Below, piece after piece: positions 48,401-60,400 of a stretch of DNA of 64,000 nt (position 1 is the stretch's first letter; each line of letters begins with the position of its first letter). The position numbers and the translations under genes were made by a program. The stretch is from Sisyra terminalis (Eukaryota > Arthropoda > Insecta > Neuroptera > Sisyridae): assembly GCA_958496175.1 (NCBI GenBank), contig OY292275.1:14942001-15006000 (forward strand). Reading direction: 5' to 3'. Below the pieces are notes generated by a model. That model did no database searches and was not told the DNA's origin. It worked only from the letters and a program-made list of their open reading frames with translations.

Positions 48401-51400
48401 CCTCAGTAATTATACACGGTCTGTTTTATTCTCTCTTCGTTCACTTGAAATAGATATGTCATGCAAGTGTAGGGACAGCTTTTAAGCTCGTAACATGTGT
48501 TAGAATTGCCTTTGCTTTATTTTATATTTTTCGTTGAAAAGTAGAAAATGTCAACGAACTTATAGGTATTACATCCTCTATATTCATATTTTATTAACTT
48601 CTATTTACTTATTTACAGTTAAAAATAAAATGCAAATATTTTTTCCAGATATCCACCAGAAACAATCGCTGCGAAAGTCGCCAATTACAGAAATATGTTA
48701 ATGGGGCACGACTCGAAAACCGAACTACAACGCGATCAATGGGGTAGAATAATGTAAGTGCATTTTTTTTTCTCTTATTTTAAATACTTAATTTGGAGAC
48801 GCAATGAGGAAGTTAAATCTCCAGTTGGCTTCTTCGTAATGGAAATGATTAAGAAACCATAAAAGAGTGCTTAATTTACTATAAGAACATTTACTATATA
48901 AATGAAAACCTGTTTAAAAATTGATCAAATCTTTGTCATACTATTGCTGGTTGGTATGAATATTTATAAAATAGAACCACTTTACAATCGATATGTGAAA
49001 CTATTAGACAAATGAAAGTTATTTTAAAACGTTCTTTTTGATTTAGTTTTTATATTTTCTCCTTTCCTCTATTATTTTATTGCCGTTTTAGAGTAACTAT
49101 AAAATAAAGTTCACAAAAATAAGTTAGCCTACTGGTGACTGAGTGGCCATGGTAACCGCTCCAAAACTGGTAAGTGTTCGGTTCGAATCTCTTATGGAGC
49201 AAATTTTTGATATTTCTCGATTTACGGATTTTTATTAGGCCATAATAGTTATAAAGCGACAGTAAATAACAAAAAAAAAAATAATAAATTGACACCATAA
49301 ATCTGAAACCGGTTGTCGAATGCATAATAATTTGCGATAAAATGTTAAAATATAATTTTATGCTATTAATTTTAAAGTTATTAGCATGTGTTTTCGCCGC
49401 CCTTTATTTTTATCATTGGTCAAGAAAATTGGTAGAGTCAAATACTTTGAAATTTCTTAATTATTGAAAATGTACTCGTGTTTTTCTCAAAGCAAAATCT
49501 TTTATGGAATTATCAATAGTATCCAAGGGCGGATTCCGAATGTTTTCTGGGGGGGACACAGTATCATCTTTCATTTGCAAGTGCGTCAAAGGGATGCCAC
49601 GAAAAAAATTCACAATTCCAGCCAGAAATAGACGAGAGTTTCACTAATGTTCTTTCTGTTATTTTATTCGTATATTTTAACAACTCTAATAATTTGATTT
49701 GCTTCTAAGTATGTATTGTGATGGAATTTCCACAGTACATAAAAATACCGTAGGGGGCACGTGCCCCCCCCCCCCTTAAATTCACCCTTGGATGATCTAG
49801 GAAAATTTGAAATGAATTCAAAAAATTGATACCTAAACGACTCTAGGAGAAAACTCACATCAATCTATACTTACAAATGAAAAATATCTTCCGGATTCTT
49901 CTTTAGTGCTTTGATAGCGGTGCAATATTTACTGAATATAGTTAGATATAATATTAAAAATTGTGGCAACTAAATAAACAGGTGCGAGTTTTAAACTTAA
50001 ATTAAAACGTGTTAATCTGTCAATGCGTTATTTCGTTAATGTAATAATTTAATTATAAAATCCAATGATTTAAACAGATTTATTTCACTTATATTATTAG
50101 AGCATTTTTCAAATAAGATTGATCAATTAATCAAATTACAAAAAATCAGCGGGTGGTATTCCAATAAATCTTACTATTGTGCACATTTTAATACAATGTA
50201 AATTTCGGAAACCAGTTTTACATATATCAATATGTAAAACCTCTCCTGGTTATTAACAACTATGTATATAGTTCAAATAATCAAAATTTGACAATTACTC
50301 TGATAAAGTTAATATTAATTATCAAATGCGTTTAAGGAATCTCTAAGTTTATTTTTACCATGACACTAGATTATAAAGACACCCAAACTCGAAAGTCCAA
50401 AACGTCCTTTATGGTTAAAATCGCCATGCAAGATTACAGCTTCTTTTTTTGATTAAAATTGTCTAAAAATGATTCTGAAAGTTTTGGTCTCAGTGAAATT
50501 GGAAATTTTCCCGAAGTAATTACTTTTATTTTAGTTTCCAAGCCATTCGACGTAGAAAAAGGATATTAAATTATAGCGAATCCAGGAAAGGTTAATCCAG
50601 GGAAAAAACACTATTTTCCCAAAACCGAAGCCCCAAAGATCATTTTGAGATAAGTTTTTTAAAGTTCAATCCAAAAATGAAAGTGTATTGCTGCATGGCG
50701 ATTAACAGCTATTAACTATAGACATTTTCGAGTTATTTGAAGTAGAATAAAAATGAAAACCATATTTTCTTTCATAAATTTTTATGAACCATAATTTACA
50801 TGCATAAAAACATCGCCTTAAGTAATAGGATTGCATCTTCAAAATGAATGCTTCTTTTGAACTGCAGATGTAAACATTTTTTAAAATGATCGGTTGCTAG
50901 TAATTCTTGGATATAGGAAGTTTTAATATATATTCCATCTTTTCAACAGCATCATTTTTGAGATTAATTTTTTGAAAAAGAATTGAGTACACTTTTCATG
51001 GAAACGTGCAATACCTTGTGTAATACGTAATAAAATAGTAAAATTTTTAAAATATCTCTTATAAATTGCTTTGAATATTTATAACAGATTTAACAAACCT
51101 AACATTTAGTGCTTATAGCGTCTTTGTGGAATGAATGGCCTAATATAAAATGGAAAGCTGCCAACACCGTTTTGACTAAATACGAGCTTTCATCCCCTCT
51201 TCAATTCAAGCTCTCATTTTACCACCAACTCTATGATGACGATAGAAGTCTCCCTAATCGATTGTAGAGTTAGACTTTGAGATACATACCTACATTCACA
51301 GACATCAGTATACACATACATATACAGAATCTACCCCTAAAGCTTTACCACCAAGCCCAACTAAACTCCCACAACCCTTCAGCACAAACAATACATTTTC

Positions 51401-54400
51401 AGTAGCGTGCTTCTTTTTCGAATATTTGTTTACTTACCTCAAACCAAAGTATCTATTGAACATTGATAGTTGATTTAAATCCATAAAAATGTATTTAATA
51501 AATCAATTCAAAACATATTTATTTAACGCCTGAAGAAATCAAATTTATTCAATTGCTTATTTCTTTAATAGTATATATGTTTAGTTGAAAAATAATTTGT
51601 TGTACTATTAAATATTGATTTGGCAGTAAGGGTATTCATAAAAGCTCTACGTCACTGAGCTTTCAAGCAGGGATGCTGTTCAAACTGAAAACGCATGCGT
51701 TCCATTATTACCCCCTGTATCTTCCGTAGTAATGTTTGTAATATTCTCATTGTTTCACATTTCCTTTAATTTTTCCTCATAAAAAACGACAAAAATCGAA
51801 TTAACCTGATGCCTATATTCTAAATAAATTAGTTGTGAATTAATAAAACATAAAAATGCTGAACAATAACTTTTAATTAAATATACTAAAACGGTTTATT
51901 AAATAATTATTCTCAGGAAAATGTTGGGGGTGTTTCATTTGAAGAAGCTTTGCAAGAAGATATTGACGATGAGAAAAATGGAAGTTAAAGATAGTGGGGA
52001 ATAAATTAAGAGGTGAATGATGTGAAAGCTTTTAAATAAATATAACGAACAAAATCAAATATGTCTTCCAATATGAAATGAAATGTTATAAGTTGTTGAT
52101 GTGACGAAGTCGTCTGCGTAACATAAGTCTTCCATTTTAAATGTAACGTGATGAATTTGTATATTTTTTGTAAAAATTTATAAAATTAAATAAATCTAGT
52201 TCAAATAGTCAAGGAAATAATGTTGTATCGTGGTGTACCGCAACGGTCGCGAAATACAATCGAAGAGCGAATTAGTTTCGAGAGGCTATGGCGTGGTGCA
52301 ATGCAAGCCCTCGGCGATGGGCGTCAGTTGAGGCCGATTCGGGCGGCCGAAACTCCACCATCTCAACATTTTATTTCGCCGATGAGAAGTTCGACATGTT
52401 GTTGCCATTGCGAATGTGGCTTAAAGCGGGCCGTCAACGCCGAATTTATACCGGAACCATCTTCTGTTGCGACGCCCCACACGATCAATGTGAAACTCTA
52501 TAATCGGGGACGTAGAGATTGGCCAGCACGTAGTAACTGTCAAGCTTTAAGATCCGTTGTCAGGTGTGTTAACGAATTTTTCTCGTTCTTTTTATTTTGC
52601 AAGAAAAGATTATCTTCAACCTAAACAAGTTAAGTCAACAGTCTAAAGATTAAATGAGAAGAAATGTGTCAAGATTATGTTTCACCTCAAAAAATCTAAT
52701 CCCAAAAAATGATAGGAATTACTTTAAATGTATTGGAAATTAAATGGGTGTAGTTTCTCCTCAAATAGTTGCATCTATTTTAATATAATAAAAACATTAC
52801 AGGTATTATCTAAACAACTATTTCAAGCTATTCCAATCATGTTTCCTCATGGATTTTGTTTTATGTTAAGGTCCTTATCTTTCGATTGTATTTAGTAAAG
52901 TATAGTTAAGTATCTTTTATTTATGGTTACTTATTTTAAAAAAAAGTAATACTAAGCGGAAGACAAATAATTGAGGAAAAAACAATAAAAATATTTAATG
53001 AAAGATAAACCTGTTTAGTGAAAACTAGTTCATATTCATTAAAATATGTTCAACAGTATAATTTTGTTTGTATCAGTGATTGTTTTAACCGAATTCACAA
53101 TTGAAATCTTAATAAAAACTATAAGATTAAACTGATTTGTTTTTAAGAAACGCAAAAAAAAAGTTCATCCAAAACTTATTTTTCTCGGCTAATTGGAGCG
53201 GAAAAAACATTGAGTTGTATGACAACACAGAACAAAGATAAAACAGAACATGCCGGATTTAGGTTGTTTAAATTATATTTAGCTTGCGTTTATTTCAGGA
53301 TACGAAACTCCCAAATAATTTTCGTAAGTTCACGAGTTTCGAAGTAAACGATACGATATGCGTATTTTGAGTTCTATTAGTAGTGTTGTTTTGTTATATT
53401 CTGTTCGGTTTTTTAATTTCATTAAATATCGGTGTTATTGTTATGTACCAAACACGAAATTGTACAACGCACATACGGTACATTTTACAGAAGACACATG
53501 GTGTATTTTGTACCATGGACCCATAGACTTCACAAAAGCTTAAAACAAAACGCCGTAAATAGTGCAAAATACGTCTACCGTGTGGGAATGATACAATTTT
53601 GAGGCTGGATACGTAACATGGTCAAAATTTACCGATTTTTTGTACTAATCTTATCGTCGAAAATATCTAAAACATGAGCCCCCAGTTCAAAACTTCTTTC
53701 GATTTTTCTATACTACTTATTGATGAATCAAATTTTATGGTTTTTTATCAGACTCTATATCAGGGACTATCAATTTAACGTTTTTCAATACAACATTTCC
53801 TTCCTATATGGAAAAGCATACGCCTTCTAATTAAGGACTTTTAATGCGGACGTCGCCTGATTTTTATACTTAAATTGCAGCCTTGGTTCTAAATTTTAAG
53901 ATTTAGTATATTTCATATCTTTCCATTTTATTTTAATATCCCGAAATTTAACTTCCTCATTGCAAAAACTTTAGTTGAAACGACTACTGAATTAATTGTA
54001 TACGTTCTTATTTATTGAAAATATTTCAGTGTTACTGAAACTCATCAAATCGCCGAGGCTCAGCAAGAGAAAAATGCCAAATTACGCGAAGCATTCGGTA
54101 TTTCCGAATATTTTGTTGAAGGCTCAAGCTTCGATCCGGATCGCCAAGCCAAAGAAGAGCTGGCCCGTTCGGCCGCAATTGGCGCTACTGTGGGCGCCTC
54201 ACCATCGTCAACACCGGCAAAACGCTATGATCTTGTTCGCACCCCAAGTCCCGAAAAAGAACGGGAGAAAAAGAAAAAGAAGCGGGACAGGTACTTATTA
54301 CCCTTTTTTTTAAATTTATATCTCAATTCTAATGTTTGTTTTTTCTTAATTAGATCTGTAAGCGTTGAAGTGAAAAAGGATAAAAAGAAGAAGTCGAAGA

Positions 54401-57400
54401 AACATAAAAAAGATAGGTAAGTGAAAATCTTGATTTTCTTTTTAAAAAAATTTTTTTTTGAATAAAAAGTTAGAGGTAAGATGGATTCGCGCACTTGCAG
54501 ATTGAATTATTTATCAAAAAAAAATCTTTTAGTAAATTTGTAAACAATTTTCACACTAATTGTCTAATATTTTTTTAAGTACTTCCTAAATGAGGGCTCA
54601 TCAGGTAAATATCGTTATTTTTTCACCAGTTACATTAAAAATTTCAGCTATGTTATATTATTTTTGTGCACTAAATATTAAACAGTACAATTAAAATGTT
54701 TTGCTCGGCATTCGTCGACCGTATGTGTGTGATTTTCGCTTCGGATCTCATTCAAGGTGCGTCTCTCTATCTAAGCTACTATTCAGTGAAAATTTTGTAT
54801 TTATTTTTGTCTTTACTTGTAATTAATACAACCGAAATGTAGCTTTCTAAAACACAATCAAGTCGTTTATATCGTAAATGTATTGGGGGTCTAAAAGAAT
54901 AAAATAAGGGGGCCGAATTGTCTATCTTCCAACATGGTGAAACAACATCATTGGAATCTAATTTCTGTTTATGTTCTTCATTTAAACATATTCCATTAAT
55001 GGTGATTCATCCAAACTAGGATTATGTTTATAATCACGCATTTGATTTATTTTATGTAAACAATACTCAGAATTTATAACCACTTTAAACTTGCTATTGG
55101 TCTAAAATTTCAGATCGAACAATGAATCAGGGTCGGTGTGATCAGTTTGCCAATTGTGAAAATACTACATGATCCTATAGTAGAAAAAGTTCTTTATTTC
55201 GAAGTGAGATAGAATTTTCTTTAATGCCTTAAATTAGTTTGTTCTTATAAGGTTGAAATTAAAATTTTGTACCAAATACCCATTTACGTAATCTTTTACA
55301 TTGACGTAACTTGACTATCTATTTAAGCTAACCAATCATTTGAAACTGTAAATTTGTCAACATATTCATATTTTTCTTGGATAATTACCAAATATTAATT
55401 ATGGTAATAAATCAATCATTTTTTTAAATCAGTGAAATAAAACCTAGGTTTTTCATCCCAAGTGAACGCCAAGGGCAGAGCGCAACCGAAGGTCAGATTT
55501 TGGCCGAAATCGCGAATTGTGCCAATATTTTCTTAGTTTTACAACTAAAGTAGATATTGTTAACAGTTTAAATAAATATAACTAATAATTAATACTAAAA
55601 ACTCATGATCTAGAACTCTAGAAATGCCACATCATCCATAATAGAAATAAAAACTGTACCTGAGAGCCATACTATCTTAACTCTATTTTTCAAATTTTAG
55701 CCCTAAAATCATCTTAACTCAAGTTCATATGGTTTTTTCGAACTATTAGTTTCCATCTTATATTAATGGGCAATAATTTACTAAACCAAAACCATCTCAA
55801 GTCCTTTGCATACTTAAAGCCATACTATCACCAGTTCTCTTAAGATAGTATTGTACTGTAAAATAACTTGCGCTTAAGTCTTATAGGTACAGAAAACTTT
55901 CCAACCTGGCTGATCATCGTGAAGTTAAAAACCAAAAATTTCAATAAAAAAATCAAAGTGGAAAACTATAAGAGTAATAGTTACAATTCACCATTTTCTT
56001 CATTCATAACAATAAATATTTCATCCATGTTTAAGTTCGTCTTTGTTCGTTTTTTGGGGTTACTACAATGATTTTTGATTCAGTCGGGATTTCCGATTGA
56101 TATCGGAGGAAAATTCTTGTTTTGTTTTTCCATACTACATATGTGTTCTATAATTTATATTCAACTGATCCTAGGAACTGACTCCTTAATAATATTTCTA
56201 ATATTCCATTAGAAGTGCTTTTAACTAATGTACTCTCAACTTCGCCTCCAATTTCGGCTCCTTATACCTTCATAATCAAAGCTTAGGTTCAGCCCTAAGT
56301 ACATTGATAACTAAACACAGGATCCACCAAAATATACGCCGACTCTGAGAAGATTTTTAATCAATTAAAATTACATGAAATAAATCAATTTTTATCAAAT
56401 CTTAATTCCAAGCACACAATGTTTTTGAAGGACACACAAATTCTCATATTTTCCTAGTGATAATGAATCAAAAATTAGTTTTTATTGATGTTTTTTGTAT
56501 TTTGTGAGTTTTGATACGATTACGTGATTTGCATATTGAAACCCGACCATATAGTTAAAGTCAATAAAGGTAATTAATGGTGGTGTTAAAATTTTTGTTG
56601 CCAGATCCAATAAAAAGAAGAAAACAAAGCGCAAAAGATGTCCATCGACGGACTCTTCGGATTCAGACTCTGATTCGAGCAGCTCTGACGAGGAAAGTAG
56701 TTCATCTTCGAGCAGCGAAGAAGATGTCAAAAAGAAGAAGCGGAAGTTGAAGGACAAGGAAAAAGAAAAGAAGCATGAGGTATGAATTTGGTCTTAGAGC
56801 GAGTTTGACTAGCAAAAATATTTAATATCATTAATATCCATTTTTCTATTAGAACTGTGACATTTATTAATTTCAATGGCTATGCTTTAAAAATGTAAAA
56901 CATTTCGTGCGACATGAAGAACAAACGCGATTCAGTAGATCTTTTTTGTTCTGTAAAATTTCACGCATTTAAATATGAAATACTAATGTAATAACTGAGT
57001 TGATTAAAGAAATGTTGCAGTATTTTATTTTCAGTTTCTTAAAAAATTTTCCTTGGTTTAATATTAGACATTGCATGGTACTATTTCTTATATTTGTATA
57101 TTTCATCATCACATTGTTTCATTTCATTGTATAATATTGTTGAATTTTAATCGAACGCATTTTGCCGTTACAAGTAACACAATATTATGCAGTAAATGGA
57201 AGTCGTAATAATGCGGAAGCATTTGGTCGAAGTACATTGTTTGCGTTATTTTTGTTTGAATTGTGCGCTACATTACTCAGGGAATACGGCGGCTACGCCA
57301 TCAGTAAGTAAGCCCCAAAACAAAAATCCCTCTTGGGTACACAATTTTAAAATGTTTTTTATTGTTAAATTTTCTTTTTAAAGTGCAACAATAGGCTAGT

Positions 57401-60400
57401 TGACAATGTTTAATAATTTGATTAATTATCATTTATTTTATGTTCTCTTTTGTCCTATTTTTTATGTAGGTTCAAGAGTTTCGCTTAGGTATAAAATGAT
57501 ACTTTTTACATTTATATTCTTAATATCAACTTTAAGGAGTTGTACGTCACACTTTTTCAATTTCATTTCCATAAAAATAACCCGGTAAAATTATGTTAAC
57601 ATCTTCTAATTGAACTAGTTAACGCATCATACAAAATCTAATAACATATTTTCGTATAAAATAAAATGTTCTACAAAAAAGGCGTACAATCAATATCATT
57701 TTTTGCGAAGTTTACTTTAAATTTTTAAAAAATATGAAAACCTTAGAGATATAGACGTGTGAATAAAAGAAAATTTGAGAAAACAAAACACTCATTTGTA
57801 GGTAAAAAAAATGGTCATCATTTATATTCACTTATTGTTACATTTATATTTATTGAAGAAATCTGAAAAAATAATAGAATACATATTTAAGTATTAAGTT
57901 AATGAAAAAACACAAATATACATTTTAATACGAAAAAAAGGATTGTCGGTTCAGTAATAGTTCTGTTTTATACATTATAGTATACATAGCATGGCTACAG
58001 TATAAATAATTTTTAAACCAATTGAGTAATCAATAAATGATAGACCTCTTTTACTGAGTATTGAATTTTCTACAAAAATACGTTTATGGAACGCGTTGCT
58101 CGTTAATTTTAAAAATTAGTAGAAGCAAATAAATGTTTCCATGTTGTTCCTGCGGATGCACAACCTCTTAATGTTAATATTAAGAGTTTAAATTTTAACA
58201 TGCAAACTATTGAATCTTCTTGGAAATTTTATACACAAAAAATACGTTTTTATGAATGATCTGTTATATTTGATTGGCGTAAAATGTTTAAAATGCACAT
58301 TTTTTTATTTTGAATTTATATGTGCAGTTATTGCTCACACACGTGCGGAAATATTTAAAAAAATAGTTAACATTGTATAAGTGTGATTTTCGATATTTTT
58401 TTTGAACAAGAAAGTAAAAGTGTAAAAGTTGTTTTTGTTGTCAACTATCCTATTATGTTATTAAGAATACTTTAAAACAAAAAGCTAAATTTTTTTAAAA
58501 AAATACTTTTACGTTTGAGTATTCCTAGATTCGTACTTTATTTTAGAACTGTAATTGTAAGTTTAGTTATTTTAGTTTTGCTTTTTTAATTTGAATTATT
58601 ATTAATTACACAAAACATTTAATCATAAATTTTATGTAAAAAAAAATCTTTTAATGATAATTGGATCAAAAAATGTACGAAAGTGCAAATTAATTATGTA
58701 AACATTAAGTGTTCTTTTACGTATTAAATATAATTTACTCTCAATAAATATATTTTTGCATGGTTTGTGTTTAATTGTCACATACTTTTTATAATGCAAT
58801 GGAAACTAAATTTTATTAATTTATTTGATTTTTTTTACGTTTAGAAAAAATCTGGATCGAAGAAAAAACGACGTGTAAGCGTAAACTCTGATGAAAGGTA
58901 ATAAAATTTATATTTTTTTAAAGGTTTGAATAAAATTAATTATTTTCTTACAGTGAAAGTCCGAAAAAATCTCGCAATGAATCAAAGTCTGAGAAAAAAG
59001 AGTCTCGTAAAGAAAGTGAACACCATTCTGAAAGTAAAGAAAATGGCCAAGTGAAAAATGGACGACGTAATGAGGAGAAAAAACATGATGTAAAACGACA
59101 TTCAAAGGAGAAAAATTCGGAACGAGATGTGAAACGAGATGAACGTAAATCAAACAGTTCGCATTCGATGGGTCAAAAAAATCGGTCACCTCGACGTAGT
59201 AAAGAGCGTGAATATAAAAGTTATTATGATTATTATGATAATCGTCGTCGAAATGACTACAACAGATCGTCTTCTCCCAAGCAAAGAATGAGCCGACGTA
59301 GCCCTGAGTATAGCCAACGTAGGAACCGTTCCCCTGAAAAATCTCGTCGTGAAAGATCTAGAAGCTTGGTTTCGAAACGAAAACGCAGCCGAAGTCGCTC
59401 ACGCGACAGCAGTAGACGCACCAAGCACGATTTATCTCCAGCCCAAAAACCTAAAAAACGCTATTCACCTTCACCAAAACGGTCTGCAAGTCCCAAACAA
59501 CAAAAACCAAGCAATAATCACAAAAATTCACGAGAAGACATTCCTAAAGTCACAAAACCTAAAAGCCGAACCTCAAACTCTCCCGTTTCCGTCGTCAAAT
59601 CACGTGAAGTTTCACGTAGTCGTCGCCAATCTCGTTCTCCTCCACCAAAACGCAAAAAATCAAAAACTCCAACTAAATCATTGACCCCTAAACACAAATC
59701 CCGCAGATCAAGAAGTTCTAGTCGAGGTCGACTTGAAAACGAAAAACGCAAATCCTCAGAAAAATCGAGAAAATCCCGGTCGCGTACTCCCAAAAAAGAA
59801 CATCGTAGAAGTGTAAGTCGTGAATCAAAACATGAAAACAAAAAAAGGAGTGAACGTGCAAAAAAATCTCGGTCTAAATCCAAAACCAGGTCATCGCGAG
59901 CAGTAATATCTAATCCTATTGTTCGTTTAACTTTATCCAGCGATGAAACTGATTCTGATGCCGGACCTGATTTAAAAATTGACGAAGAACGTGAACGAGA
60001 ACTACAAACACTCAACATGCTTAAAAGTGATTTAGCTGCAAAAGCTAAGGAATCGATCGAGAAAAAACTACCCAAACGTACACAATTGGGTACTAGTCGA
60101 AGTATAACAAAAAGTGACAGCAGTTCAAGCGATAGCACCTCGGAAGATACTCCCGTACCGAAAAAGAACTCCGAAGACATTCTCAAAAGCCTTTCCAAGA
60201 TCGAAAATGAACTCTCAAAACGTGCAACAGCAGCGGCTGCAGCAGCGACTACTACTTTCCCCGTCAAAAAAGACACAACTCCACCTAGAAGTCGTATACA
60301 AATATCGATAGACAAAGAAAAAATTGTAATACCATTAAAGAAATTAGATGAACTTGAAAAACCTACATTTACCGAAAAAACTATCGAGAAAAAAGTTGTT

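Noticed and set aside
54225..54494. Minus-strand Phe/Lys-rich open frame
   Set aside because: It is antisense to the Lys-rich SRRM2 exons 3 and 4.
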